Origin: Zeus faber
Taxonomy: Eukaryota; Chordata; Actinopteri; Zeiformes; Zeidae
Length of the DNA: 64,000 nucleotides
Direction of reading: 5' to 3'
Assembly (NCBI GenBank): GCA_960531495.1
Contig: OY482860.1
Coordinates: forward strand, 30,250,615-30,314,614
Of the stretch, positions 32,298 to 43,668 are shown piece after piece. Position numbers and translations under genes: made by a program. The notes beneath the pieces are model-generated. The model was not told where the DNA came from. It ran no database searches and worked only from the letters and a program-made list of their open reading frames with translations. Numbering within the stretch: position 1 is the first letter of the stretch; every line of letters begins with the position of its first letter.

Positions 32298-33565
32298 ATG
32301 GAGCGCCGTCCATCCTGGCACCCGTTTCGACTCCCCGGCCTCTGCGGCGTGCGCGGCACGCTAACCATTCTGATTATAATCACTGTAATGATAGTTGCAC
32401 CTTGGATCTGGTATGACATGCACTCTCGCGCTACGCCGACCACCGACCCTGACACCGACGTCACCCCCTCGTTTCGCACAATTCGCGTTTAGCGCGCCAT
32501 TTATTCCGGAAACGGACAAACTATGTATGCCACGGGCGTCACAAAGCCTGGCGCTCGGAACGTTACTTTCTCTACGTCGAACGACACTACCCTCGCTGGC
32601 GTCATTGTTAACCTCTGCGATTACTTTCCCCATTCATGTTATGACAACGGACTCGCCCTGGCGGGACGACAATATATACGTATGTGTTATACGTGGGTTT
32701 CTCACCCTGGAAATGTTCCCCATCCAGGAAATTGGGGCCCCTGTACAAACTGGGGCCAGGCTGTGTGGAATACAGATCATATCCAATGGGGTTATACCTT
32801 ACCCCAAGACCAGTCTGACCTGACCAACGTCGGTGATTGAACAATTGTAAGTCGCTTTGGATAAAAGCGTCTGCTAAATGAAATGTAATGTAATGTTTTT
32901 GGAAGTGATAATCTCACCTCTACCATGTTGTTCTGGCCCACCGATTGCGGTGCTGGCACAGGTCGCGACGCCTTGTGGCTTTGCGGCCCTCACCTACATC
33001 AGTTCCTTCCCCATTTAACTATGTCCCGCCGTTACCATACTGGAGAGATTACTTCATACCACGCATTATTAACCCCATTATCGCAATCCGCCACCATATC
33101 GCCAGACGAGAACTCACGTCAGATGCTGCAAAATACTTATCGGGAGTCCTTCCCTGGTGGGGTGCGGTCAATAACGCCCACAAAATCAACGCTCTCCACA
33201 TGCGTTTAGAGAACCTCACCGTACTTGTCACTGACAGCTTCTCTGCTCTCACTCCCTTTATGACAGCCACGTGTAATATGTTACTACAACACCAAGCCAC
33301 CCTCGACATCATCCTAGCTTCCAGTGGCGGCCTCTGTCATGTTATCAGCGATTCGTGCTGCACCTACATTCCAGATGCAGCCGGCAATATCTCCCATACG
33401 ATTACACAGCTTAACTCCCTCCCCCCTCGGGATGGAACTGGTGGTCCTGGCTCACAGACGGCAGCTGGCGTCTGTGGCTCCTTCGTGCCAGGCGCCATCG
33501 TCGTGGTCGGCATGGGCCTCCTTTTGGTTTTATCGTGTTGTATTGTTTCCCTCGCTCGTCACTAA
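32298..33565 (+). pseudogene. Endogenous retrovirus envelope gene, interrupted
   Basis: Envelope glycoproteins mediate membrane fusion. The frame from 32298 has a short N-terminal region with a hydrophobic stretch (LTILIIITVMIVAPWIWY), stops at 32490-32492 (amber), and continues in phase to about 32840 with sites such as NVTF and NDTT. A 50-bp SINE/LINE tail (32841-32899) then interrupts it. After that come DNLTST and ALWLCG, a frameshift near 33020, and the transmembrane subunit in the frame ending at 33565. That part has an LENLTV site, a heptad-like stretch, a CX6CC motif (CHVISDSCC, about 33335) and a C-terminal anchor (FVPGAIVVVGMGLLLVLSCC). CX6CC is usual in gamma-type envelopes. The gene is inactive. 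Confidence 0.85.
32841..32899 (+). mobile_element. SINE/LINE 3' tail inserted in the env remnant
   Basis: GTAAGTCGCTTTGGATAAAA, then GCGTCTGCTAAATG and an AATGT-type repeat tail: the last 50-60 bp of the SINE at 21633, whose tail is shared with the L2 LINE at 27890. Extremely 5'-truncated. Env coding text lies on both sides. Confidence 0.85.
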
Positions 33566-33944
33566 ACTCGTCTCTTCCGCATTCGTCCGTTACTCTGCCC
33601 TTCCCCAGATGGACGCCCCCTCCCTTGACGATCCCTTTCCCCTATCCCTCCCCGACTTCTACTTCGACGACGACATTTCCACAGTTTGCTAGGGACCCCC
33701 GTCCCTCTTCCCTTTATGATGGGTTCTCTTAAACCTTCGGGTGTGAGTCCCTTGATGTTCTCGGGTTCGCCGACGGAGGTTTTCTCTATATCTATCAATT
33801 ATCTGCTTATTTTTTGAGTGTTAATACTTTGCTGGTTCTGCTTATTTTTTGAATGTGTTAATACTTAGTGTCTTCGGTTATTTTGAATGTGTTCATATTT
33901 TGCTGTTTTTGAGATGATTTTCTTTTTGTACTGTTGTTTAAATA
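33566..33944 (+). other. Retroviral segment between env and polypurine tract
   Basis: Pyrimidine-rich part, then T-rich text with a repeated TGCTTATTTTTTGA at 33797 and 33840 (roughly 43-bp tandem duplication). No gene is seen here. Confidence 0.5.
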
Positions 33945-33960
33945 TAAACAAAAGGAGGGA
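33945..33960 (+). promoter_or_regulatory. Polypurine tract before the ERV 3' LTR
   Basis: AACAAAAGGAGGGA lies immediately before TATGTACAGG. A purine run at this place primes plus-strand synthesis in retroviruses; its position after env supports the LTR call. Confidence 0.7.
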
Positions 33961-33962
33961 TA

Positions 33963-34380
33963 TGTACAGGCAAAATCCTCCTTTTCCGCTTCTACAATAA
34001 CATATTTGCCAAACACTATCTGAACAGCATGCACTCTAGGCAAGGACGCGTTATTCCCACAACAAGGAACACCTGCGACCCGCTAGCAGAACACACCAAA
34101 CCCCATTGTCGAAGACAAGTCCTTACAACAACGTCAAGGTCATCAACAGATGGGGCAGTGCATAACCCCACCCCAACGGTCTCACACATCTCACCACATA
34201 CGTATATACACACGTACTTCCTGTATTCAGCAGGACGGGCGAGCTCGACTACAAGCTGCGTCCTGCGATTCGCTCTCTCCCTCTCCTCTCTTTGCAAAGA
34301 CTAACTCTGTTCCTCTAAAATATATATACACGCAACAAAGAATTTGTTCATGATCCTTTATTACAGAAATTACCACGACA
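33963..34380 (+). mobile_element. Putative 3' LTR of the ERV
   Basis: Starts TGTACAGGCAAAATCC just after the polypurine tract. It carries a TATA-like CGTATATACACACG at 34200 followed by CTCTCTCCCTCTCCTC pyrimidines, then CTCTAAAATATATATACACG. The right end is uncertain: TTGTTCA at 34350 or CACGACA at about 34380, next to a LINE. The 5' LTR is absent from this window, so neither the ends nor the target duplication can be checked. Confidence 0.6.
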
Positions 34381-34910
34381 CACTTCATGACCACCGAGGC
34401 GAGGGCCACCGGACAGTAGTCGTTCAGGCAGGCTGGAGAGGCGATCTTCGGGACAGGAACAACGGTGGACCTCTTGAGGCAGGACGGGACCAATGACTCA
34501 GCCAGGGAGGCATTGAATATCCTAGTGAACATCGGGGCTAGCTGGTTACCACAGGTCTTCAGTACTGGTCAAGATATGCCATCTGGGCCCGCAGCTTTCC
34601 AGGTGTTCACACGCATCAGAGCCCTTGTGACGTCATGCTCGGACACAGAGTGAGCGCTCATCCCCAGCGGTGTAACTCCAGTTAGCTGGCAAGCTAGCGG
34701 TGTTGTTGCCAGACTCAAACCGTGCAAAAAAGGAGTTCAGTTCTGTCCCTGTACACCTGGATTTATCTAGCCACGGTTTCTGGTTTGGAAATATCCAAAC
34801 TTTTGCTGTGGGAACGATGCTATCCCCTAACATAGCTATAAAGCATATAGCTACTTCCGTAAACTCGCTGACGTCACTGGAACTTGAATGGAACACAATC
34901 AATTAACATT
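34381..34910 (-). pseudogene. CR1/Rex1-type LINE fragment
   Basis: On the minus strand from about 34900: VSEFTEVAICFIAMLGD, VWIFPNQKPWLDKS and NSFFARFES, the region linking endonuclease and polymerase. After a frame change come FTRIFNASLAESLVPSC, KRSTVVPVPKIASP and VVMKC. The second part matches the LINE at 58123 (FTRIFNISLAESLVPSC). It breaks after VVMKC at the LTR, so only about 500 bp of polymerase start is present. Confidence 0.85.
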
Positions 34911-34959
34911 GATTGGAACATTACAAACTACAATACAATACACCCCAGATTTCGCCACC

Positions 34960-35593
34960 TGCTGAAGACCCTGGAGTCACTTTACAAAGTCACTATACAG
35001 AAACAACTATACCTGTAATCTACAGTGAAACCAAAGCCCAGGTAATGGAGTCAATGAGTAAAGCTAGTCGAGTGACTCGTATGTAACAATAACAGCACAT
35101 TATATTAGCGAGGACCAGCAGCTTTTATTGCATGTGCTACAAATGAGAGCCATTTATCACAGTCACACAGGTTCTCATTTGGCGGAGCTACTGTTTAATG
35201 TTGTGGAAGAATGGCACCTAGATTCAAGCTAACAGATAAAGATGTAGTTCTTGTGATGGACAACGCATCTAACATGATGGTTGCAGCGCAAGTTGGAAAA
35301 TTGTCTCATATAAAATGCTTCGCTCATTGGTTTAATCTTGCCAAGTCATTAACTGAAAACTCATGTTGGCACCACGTGGAACAGTGATATGAAATGGTGG
35401 AGAGGTTTTTAGAACATGCAATTTGTGGCACCTTGCTATCTACTGAGGTGAGAAGAGGAGAGTCTGACCTCTACACTCTCAACAAAACAGATTTGTTAAA
35501 TGCAGAGGATGCTGTGAAGGCATTAAAACCAATGAAGGATGCCACTACATTAATGTCAGAGGAGAGCAATCCAACTGTTTGTCTCATTGCTCC
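34960..35593 (+). pseudogene. hAT (Ac-type) transposase, first part
   Basis: hAT transposases are RNase-H-fold DDE enzymes. Seen in several frames: IPVIYSETKAQVMESMSK (35008), SYVTITAHYIS-like text (about 35070), LLHVLQMRAIYHSHTGS (35130), VVLVMDNASNMMVAAQ (35248; catalytic Asp region), HIKCFAHWFNLA (35308), [42 protein letters not shown] and CLIAP (35579). The text is cut at CLIAP by a LINE and resumes at 37167 with ALLLQSM. Frameshifts and stops are present. Confidence 0.87.
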
Positions 35594-37160
35594 ATGCTGT
35601 TTATTGACTTTAGTTCTGCATTCAACACTGTGATCCCCTCCAAGCTGATCTCCAAGCTCAGCCAGCTTGGCATCAGCAACTCACTCTGCAACTGGATTAT
35701 GGACTTCCTTACCAACAGACCCCAGGCTGTTAAATTGGGAAGTCTCTCCTCCTCCACTATCACCCTGAACACTGGCGTGCCGCAGGTTTGTGTGTTGAGC
35801 CCTCTGCTTTACTCTCTCTTCACTCATGACTGCACCTGTTTATGGCTCCAATGTCATAATCAAGTTCGCAGATGACACCACTGTAGTGGGCCTGATTAGA
35901 GATGAGGATGAAACAGTATATAGGGATGAGGTTCAACATCTAACTACGTGGTGTAAAAACAATAACCTGGAACTCAACACCAAGAAGACCAAGGAGATCA
36001 TTGTGGACTTCAGGAGAACCAGGAGCAGGGCACACACCGCCCTCCATATCAGCGGTGCTGAGGTGGAGCGTGTGTCTAGCTTTAAGTTCCTTGGGGTCCA
36101 CATCACAGAAAATCTCTCTTGGTCCCTCAACTCCTTCAGTCTGGTGAAGAAGGCGCATCAGCGCCTTCACTTCCTACGGACCCTTAAGAAAGCACAGCTT
36201 TGTCCTAGGATTCTATCGGACTTCTACCGCTGTACCACTGAGAGCGTACTTACAAACTGCATCTCTGTCTGGTACGGTAACTGCAATGTTGTCGGCCGCA
36301 AGGTTCTACAAAGAGTAATGAACTCTGCCCAGAGGACTATTGGCTGTATACTACCCCCCATCCACAACACATACCATGACGCTGCTTAAACAAAGCCAAA
36401 TCCATTGTCAAGGATGACACCACCCTAACCATTGACTTTTCACCCTTCTCCCATCTGGCAAGTGATACAGGAGCCTGCGCTCCCGCACCAGCAGGCTCAA
36501 GTACAGCTTCTTTCCAGAGGCTGGAACACTGCTGAATAAACCCCCACCCCCCTCTAGCACCGGACTTTTCAATGGTTACCTGCTTACCTGTTGTTACCTG
36601 TTTACCAGTTGTTACCTGCTTACCTGTTGTTACCAACTTACCTGTTCTTACCTGCTGCTCACCTGTTGTTACCTGCTTACCTGTTGCATCTCACTTTCTG
36701 CAATGTTCACCTGTTTACATTTACTGCCTTGCACTGTATAACTGTTTACACTCACTACTGCACTGTTTCATCAATTGCCCTTGCACTGCTATCACCTAAA
36801 AAACTGCACAAAACTTTTTTTAACTTAACTTTTTTTATATTCCATAACCTGACCAAAACCTGCACAATATACATAGATATACTACATGTATATATATATA
36901 GTATTTATATAAAATGTCTATTTATACTCTCTGTACATAATCCCCCTATACTCCTGACAAACCTGTATTTATAACCTTACACTGCTGTACATAATACATC
37001 TATTTTGCCTACATAACAGCACAGAAACACTGTACTCAAATAGCACTTTGGTATTTAAATGCTTCTTTTGCACTTCTGGTTAGATGTCAACTGCATTTCA
37101 TTGGTTCTGTACCTGTACTCTGCTAGTGACAATAAAGTTAAATCTAATCTAATCTAGTCT
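35594..37160 (+). pseudogene. CR1/Rex-type LINE inserted in the hAT gene
   Basis: 5'-truncated at the polymerase A motif: [17 protein letters not shown] (35595), [35 protein letters not shown] (35772). After a frameshift come [13 protein letters not shown] (catalytic FADD, about 35870), NLELNTKKTKEIIVDFRR, SSFKFLGVHIT and the C-terminal SVWYGNC and AQRTIG blocks, ending near 36390. A 770-bp 3'UTR follows, with a 15-bp minisatellite, an AT-rich part and the end GACAATAAAGTTAAATC plus TAATC-type repeats. It is related to but clearly diverged from the LINE at 58123. Confidence 0.92.
36573..36692. repeat. 15-bp minisatellite TGTTACCTGCTTACC in the LINE 3'UTR
   Basis: Seven or eight imperfect units of TGTTACCTGCTTACC. 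They lie just after the coding end of the LINE; whether this belongs to the family consensus is unknown. Confidence 0.85.
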
Positions 37161-37999
37161 AAATTAATGCACTACTCCTCCAGAGCATGACAGACACAAC
37201 GAGAGATTCACCAATGATCCAAGAGCTCAAGCATCAAAGCAGATCTCCTGAAGAGGTACAACAGTAGAGCAGAAAAGAAAAATCCTTCATACCCAATCTC
37301 TCCTCTGTGAGATTGGGGATCTACAGAGGTGTGACTACAGAGGCTGCATCCTTGGAGGTAATTTCACCATGTTTCATGTAAAACTCATACAATCAAAACA
37401 AACTTAAAGTTTCCATTTCAATATTAAGTAGCTACAATGAGTGAACGTATTACAACACTGGGAAACACAGTTATGCTAATAGATATGAGCTGTTGCATTG
37501 ACTGAGAAAGTGCTAACTGCTGGTTTAATGCTATACTTTTTTTCTGTTCAAACACAGAATGAGAGGACGGAAGCAGATAAAACGCCTGGGGGAAGGGAAT
37601 TGTAGAAGAAGGAGGATGATGGGCCTACATGCCCTTCTGCTCCCAAAAGAAAGGCCTCAATGCTGCTCGTGAGTTTGCTGGGACATGCTTTCACTGAAGG
37701 TAGATTACAACCAAATACCACCAGGGCCAGGTCTGAGGAGGAAAGGCGAGATACTGTAAAGCACATCTCTGCCTCTCACTGAGGATCCTTTGAACCGGGC
37801 GCGTGTCCATGAGGTCAAATCCTCTCCAGGCTGTCGAAGAGATACTTGTGCATCCCGGGTACAAGCGTGTCTGCAGAGAGTTTTCTCAACTGCAGGAGAC
37901 GTGGTCACTGCAGAAAGAAGCACTCTCAAACCACAACACGTGGATCACCCCGTGTTCTTACACAAGAACCTACAAACTCCCAAATGCTGAGCAGTGGGC
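37161..37999 (+). pseudogene. hAT (Ac-type) transposase, second part
   Basis: ALLLQSMTDTTRDSPMIQEL at 37167 continues the protein broken off at CLIAP (35593). A possible GT-AG intron lies at about 37357-37557 (GGAG|GTAATTTC to CAAACACAG|AATG). Next are KKEDDGPTCPSAPKRKA and LLGHAF text (about 37605). The C-terminal dimerisation block RVFSTAGDVVTAERSTLKPQ (37877), HVDHPVFLHKNL, ends at a stop near 37988. This C-terminal block is diagnostic of hAT transposases. Confidence 0.85.
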
Positions 38000-38150
38000 A
38001 ATTTTGTACTTGTAACATTTTACTTCTACTAAAAAGGTCGAAAGGTTCATTTACCAGTCATTAGTAAAGAGGATATTATGACCATCATTGAGAACAGTAC
38101 AACAGTCTATGAAGTGCAGAAAACTGCTTTTAAAAAGACAAGAATCTTGA

Positions 38151-38262
38151 GCAAGACACTTAACCCCTAATCGCTCCTGATGGCTGCGTCCGTCGGAGTT
38201 TGAAGAATTGTAAGTCGCTTTGGATAAAAGCGTCTGATCAATGTAATGTAATGTAATGTAAA
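38151..38262 (+). mobile_element. tRNA-derived SINE, 5'-truncated
   Basis: GAGCAAGACACTTAACCCCT, GCTCCTGATGGCTGCGTCCG, GTAAGTCGCTTTGGATAAAA, then an ATGTA-type tail. Same family as 21633-21827 in the opposite orientation; the tRNA-like head is missing. Confidence 0.92.
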
Positions 38263-40616
38263 AAATGTATCATCGTGTTGTGAGAAGCACAATCCCAGAC
38301 CGGATCTGGTCTCAGATCTTAACATTGATATCGATATAAAATCCTCTCCCGGGTAGGAGGACCCAGGAGGGAGGCTGCTGCACCCTGATGGTACTGGCTG
38401 TGATGTCTGCATGAGCTCAGCATCCCCCGGCTCCCAGCAGTGTGCCCGGTAGAGCTCTCTAGTCGAACACTGAAGCTGACAAACACACATGCATTTAGTA
38501 TTTGCCGTAGAGCCGCTCAGTGTCATTCCCCAAAGCTCAACAGCCTAGCGGCTTCCTTCATTTGGACAAAAATATTTAAGACTAAAATTCAGACGGATCC
38601 AATGAATCCCGCTGAGGCCTGCCAGCAGCAAGCATCACATTCTGAACCTCAAATGACAAACCTGGAGAGAGTCAATGAAAAGGGAGCCAGAGGAGTTCCA
38701 CACAGGGGGAAAACTTTGGACGTGTCAACAGCCATAGAACCTGCGATGCAACCAAACACAACTTTAAAGCCACAGCGTCCAGGAAAAGGGTAAAAAAACA
38801 ATCCTTTCCTGTTCCGTACATTTTTCCCTTTTGTTTCTAAAGCACCGGATATACCTTTTTGTTTGACGCGCTCAAGCTCCACCCAATGAGTCACAACTTT
38901 ACCTTTGATTACGGTTGTTTATTTTTCAAAAGATTTCCACACAATAAACGAAGAGGCGGGTGCGTCACCGTGCGTCCAAAAACAGAAAAATAACACAATG
39001 TTTGGTGCTTATCAAGGTTGTAAAACTCTATGGCTTCACACCTGAGAACCCTGCCAGCCCTCATGGGCACACCTGATGAAGCAGGCGCTGGGGTCAGCTG
39101 TCTACCAAGGGGCGAAGCTGTCAACACGCATCGCCATCTCGCTCCAACAGCCGGCATTCGCTCATTATCCTTCAAATCATTATTGATAATTAAGCACATG
39201 CTGCAAAGCAGCAATTCATAATACTGTTAATGAACAAAACCAAACTATTCAATTCATTATTAAAGCAAATGTTTGGCTCCAACAATCTGGCCCCGAGTCC
39301 TGATGGAGGGAGACAGGACAGTCACATATAGGAGCCAAAGTTTTTTGTTTTTTTTTCCAAAATCTGGAAAAACCATTAAGTCCATTAAGTGTAGAAAGAT
39401 CCTTGGACGTTCAACCTTCAACGGAATAAAGGCAGGTTTCTTTTTAAATTTCACAAAGAGAAGTTTCTGGTTGATTGGATGAAAGACACAAAAGAGACAA
39501 AATAAATAGAATAAGATTTCTTCTTCATTTCTGGTTCTCATATTGTTAGAATGAATGTGAACAAGGCCTGTTTGGTTGTATCATCCCAGGGAAGCAGACT
39601 TGTACTGATGGACCCGACACTGTCGCTTTACTCTCCTCTGAAGATGCAGCAGAAAAATATGCAAAGTCTTTTGTTCCACTGGAGATGGAGGGTCGTATAG
39701 TGATGTTCACTTATATTGATATAAATGAAGCGTTCTCCACTTCAACGCTTTCGCAGGCTCCTCTTCTAGCTTCCCACTGTTTGAAGGATTACAGTTTGTC
39801 TGGTGTCGGTGAAAACACCGACCTGTGAACTCCAGAAGGAGACGGAAGGAAAATCAAAGTTCAACAAATGTCTGAATGTACGTTGGTCCCTGTTTGTTCC
39901 AACGTGTTTGCGGTGTTTGTTTCTAAAAACGCCTTGAAATCCAGATGGTTCCTCTCCAGAGCTTCTCCTTCCATGAATACATTTCTATATTAATGTTTGA
40001 CGACAGCGAGCGGCGGCGTTGGGACGCTCCATTGGTTTGATGCTGAGCGTGTTCCTGTAATAGACTGTGATGAACTGAGCTTACTTTAACACCTTCCAAT
40101 TCATCCTCTGCATTTTGGAGAGTTTCTCTCAAAGCAAGCTTCATCTTCTTATTCGTTACATTAATCTACATCCTTGACTTCTGGACCGGCCACAGAAAAG
40201 GTTCATTAAATCACAGACAGACATTAATTTCAGACATTATACCACCTTTTTTTTTTTCCACATCTGGCTGAGCAGGGACGGGGGAAACGTGATCTGGTTT
40301 ACAAGCTCACTATTGCGATTCAGAGAAATGCAGAGAAAGAAGCTGATAAATTGGAAGATGTAATTTAACAGCGTCCTGGTAAATTATCTCACCCTAATAT
40401 CACATAGCTTTTCTTCTTCGTCTGCGACGGATCCATGTGTTCTCAGCAGCTTGAATCGCCTTCAGCTTCTGCTCCAAACTGGTGTTAACTCGGCAGCGCT
40501 CACGACGTAACACTGGCTTCTTATTTACACTTATTCACACTTTATTTCAAATATTCTGTTTGCGTCATGTGTATCTTTGGAATTTGAAAGCTTCTTCATT
40601 CTTATTGGATGGTCCT
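38263..40616. other. No gene recognised
   Basis: About 2.3 kb of mostly unique-looking sequence. Open frames (38440-38793 plus, 39260-39541 minus and others) show no known domain. T or A homopolymers of about ten occur at 39343 and 40246. Confidence 0.4.
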
Positions 40617-40870
40617 CAACAGACCTTCAACTAACAATTATTTTCATTATCAATTCATCTGTCGATTATTTTCTCAATTAATTGAAGAGTTGTGTTGTCC
40701 GTGAAATGTCAGAAAATGCTGTAAAATGTTGATTGCTGTTTCTCAAAGCCCAAGGGGACGTCCTCAAGTGCCTTGTTTTGTCCACAAGCCAAAGATCTTC
40801 AGTTTACTGTCACACGAGATGAAAGAAACAAGAAACCAGAAACATTTCACATATAAGAACTGGAATTAAA
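40617..40870. mobile_element. Degenerate hAT-type MITE fragment
   Basis: CAACTAACAATTATTTTCAT, CTGTCGATTATTTTCTC, AAATGTCAGAAAATG, CAAAGCCCAAGGGGACGTCC and TTGTTTTGTCCACAAGCC follow the order of a very common teleost hAT MITE (the kind starting TAGGGCTGCAACTAACG). The outer ends are missing. Confidence 0.7.
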
Positions 40871-41229
40871 AAGCAGCTGATTCACGGAACCTTGGCTTCA
40901 CAAGGTTCTCTGCAGAGCAACAACAGAGGCTTCAATGACACGTTACGCTGAAGATCCGCTTTCATTACACAGCTGCAACGCTTATTTTTTGTGTGGTTTC
41001 TTTACCAATCAATCACATTCCAGAATAAATACTGTTCAGAGCCAAGCTTGGAAGAAGGTTTGCTCATCAGACTTCATCTTTGGCAAATAAAGGAGCTTCA
41101 ATCTGTGCGTCAACTAGAAAAATATTTAATTCATCTCCTGAAGATATACAGCATAACTACACTGTGTGTGTGTGTGTATAAATATAGACAGTCTATACAG
41201 TATATATATATATGTGTGTGTATATATAA

Positions 41230-41235
<6 letters not shown>
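40871..41235. other. No gene recognised; short GT and TA runs at the end
   Basis: Spacer with GTGTGTGTGTGT at 41165 and TATATATATATG at about 41202, leading into the CA microsatellite. Confidence 0.4.

Positions 41236-41293
<58 letters not shown>
41236..41293. repeat. (CA)n microsatellite
   Basis: About 56 bp of uninterrupted ACAC. It creates threonine/histidine repeats in two frames. Confidence 0.97.
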
Positions 41294-41295
<2 letters not shown>

Positions 41296-42455
41296 CTCTG
41301 CACATGCGGATGAAGGTTCACGAGGCCGCAAACATTTTCCACTACTCCCAACAGATGATACATGGACAGGTTTTTCCATTGGGTTCATTGTGAAGAGAGC
41401 GACATGTAGTAATAACGGCATCATAGAACATGATGACGGCACAACACCGCACCACAGCTACACCAGACAGAGTTGGTAGTGAAAAGAGCAACCCACGTGC
41501 TTCAGTGTGGTGACTTCATTTATGGATGAGATCAAATCACTGCGACAGCGTCGTTACCGGTCTTCTTGTGTTTTTCGGGTACACTATACTAGATTCAGGT
41601 GCGTTGTATATCCAGAGGGATATACAACTATCATTCACAGATACTGATTATACAAAACTACTCAAAAGCTTTCATCATTTCTCAAAAAACTGTTCAATTT
41701 ACAAAGCACTCTACGGAGTCCAATAATAACTTAGAATATTTATTCACACCGATTGAGTCAAAGTGATGATAAATACTGAAATTGGAGAGTAACAAAGACC
41801 AACGAGAGATCTAACCCTAAATACATTATTTGAAGGTAAATGTGTCCCGTTTCACCAGCACATCTATTTCCCTGTTTAACATCAGATCTCTCAGTATTTT
41901 ATCTCCAGCACAGTCCTGTCCGGAGGACCCAAGAACCCAACAAGTGATTTTGATTATTAAAGACGGAGCGAGCGCATAAAATACTGATGACTCCACGGAG
42001 CCGCAGCAGAGAAATGCACTTTGTTCCGATGTCAGCCATTATCTGCGGCTCCCGCTTTGATGCCGTCAAGCAGAGTTTGAGACGTGCGTCCCCCCTAAGT
42101 GGATTCTGTTCACGGCTTAAAGACCGAGACAGATGAAGAGAATTATCTTGATAGAACTCTGTCAATAATTCATGGCTGTGACATGGCGCTCTTCCTGGCC
42201 CCCGGGGCCTCCGTCGGTCTTGAGGAGACCTGGGGCCAACATCCCAGTGGCTCACTGGACACGTCAGAAACCTTCCTCTGTGGGATGATACAAGACCGCC
42301 TCTGTCAAACACCGTGTTTGGAATAATATAGAACAGTTTCATTTGTACTTAAGAGAGTAGAGAAAATGAGAAAATCCGTGACTTCTCAATTCTCAAGAGC
42401 TTCACCAACAGGGCGTGGTTTTTACTGAGGCGGTGGTGTTTGCTTACAGTACAGA
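41294..42455. other. No gene recognised; contains a short hairpin
   Basis: Unique-looking sequence with open frames on both strands at 41899-42342 that carry no known domain. Confidence 0.4.
41603..41628. repeat. Perfect 11-bp inverted repeat with 4-nt loop
   Basis: GTTGTATATCC (41603-41613), loop AGAG, GGATATACAAC (41618-41628). Confidence 0.85.
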
Positions 42456-42658
42456 TAGGGCTGGGCAATATTGACATCAAATACCACAGTAATTCTTGAC
42501 AAACACAACAATATCCTTCATTCGACAATAATTCATGACTTCTGGTGCTCTCATAAGATATTTACACAAAATAAATATTTGGCAACAAACCGTTAGTCAT
42601 GTGGATATTATGACCATTGATTAAATGAGCTATTATGACAAGATATCACCCAGCCCTA
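42456..42658. mobile_element. 203-bp MITE with TAGGGCTGGG termini
   Basis: The left end TAGGGCTGGGCAATATTGAC and the reverse complement of the right end, TAGGGCTGGGTGATATCTTG, are terminal inverted repeats. The interior is AT-rich without coding. hAT-type by its ends; an 8-bp target duplication is not evident. Confidence 0.8.
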
Positions 42659-43635
42659 TTCACTAAATAATATTTATCTCCAAGTTGAACGGAATGGGAA
42701 TCATTCCTGGTTATGGACTCTGGTGGATGCTATGGGGAGCGCCTCCTGCTGGGGCCTCCACCACGGATGCGTTGGACTCCACCACAAAGCAGCGGAGGCT
42801 TTGTAGGTACGGGCTTAGAGCAGGATCAAGAGTAGCAGCACCAGGCCGCGCTCGCTGGGAATCCACCGACATCACGTGTGCTTGTCGCAGATAAAGGGAT
42901 TTCAGGTTGACAACCAAGATTAAAGTGAGAAGACAGGATGAAATAAACTGCAGGTGAGAGGGTCGAGGGGGGGATTAGGGGAGCCGCGCCCTCGCTCCTC
43001 AAGCTCCTCGCTACAGTGTATGATTGAAGATAAATATTGAAATCGGAACTATTAAATGATATGACTCACCTGCAGCCGCAGTAAAACAGGCCGTACATGC
43101 ACATCAAGAAGTGATTAGCCGAGCGCTAGATACACAGAGCGGTGATGAAGGAGGGAAGAGCAGGCGCTGCACGGAGGGAACCCATTACACGGAATCACCC
43201 AGGAAGAGAGTAATCAGCCCTGATATACCTATAAAAATGGGTATCTTGATTTATAAGTAACACACGGTCTTTTTTTTAATCTTTTTTTCAGTTGTTCTGA
43301 AACCCACTCTAATGCTGGAGAAAAGTCTTTTTTGACTTGGACCAATTCTAAATGTGTTGACATTTCATTTTTCCTTGGTTTCCTGAGAATATCTGCATGT
43401 TAATAAGAGGTAGTCATGACCTTATCGCAGAGAAGGAGAATCAACCTTATTCATGGGACTTGTACTACCTGTACCACTACACAGTCATACAGTACATCTT
43501 TATTTAATTGCAGTTCATGAGATGTTTTTGTGTATTTATCGCTGATACAGATAATATCACACAGATATTATCAAAACAACTGAATATTTTCACATTTTAT
43601 TAACAGAGGAATAGAAAATAGGTTGGAATAGACTA

Positions 43636-43668
43636 GGTTGTACGTTGGATCTGATCCAACGTACAACC
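43636..43668. repeat. 15-bp perfect inverted repeat with 3-nt loop
   Basis: GGTTGTACGTTGGAT, loop CTG, ATCCAACGTACAACC. GACTA before it and TAGTC after it also pair around a 5-nt bulge. Confidence 0.92.
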
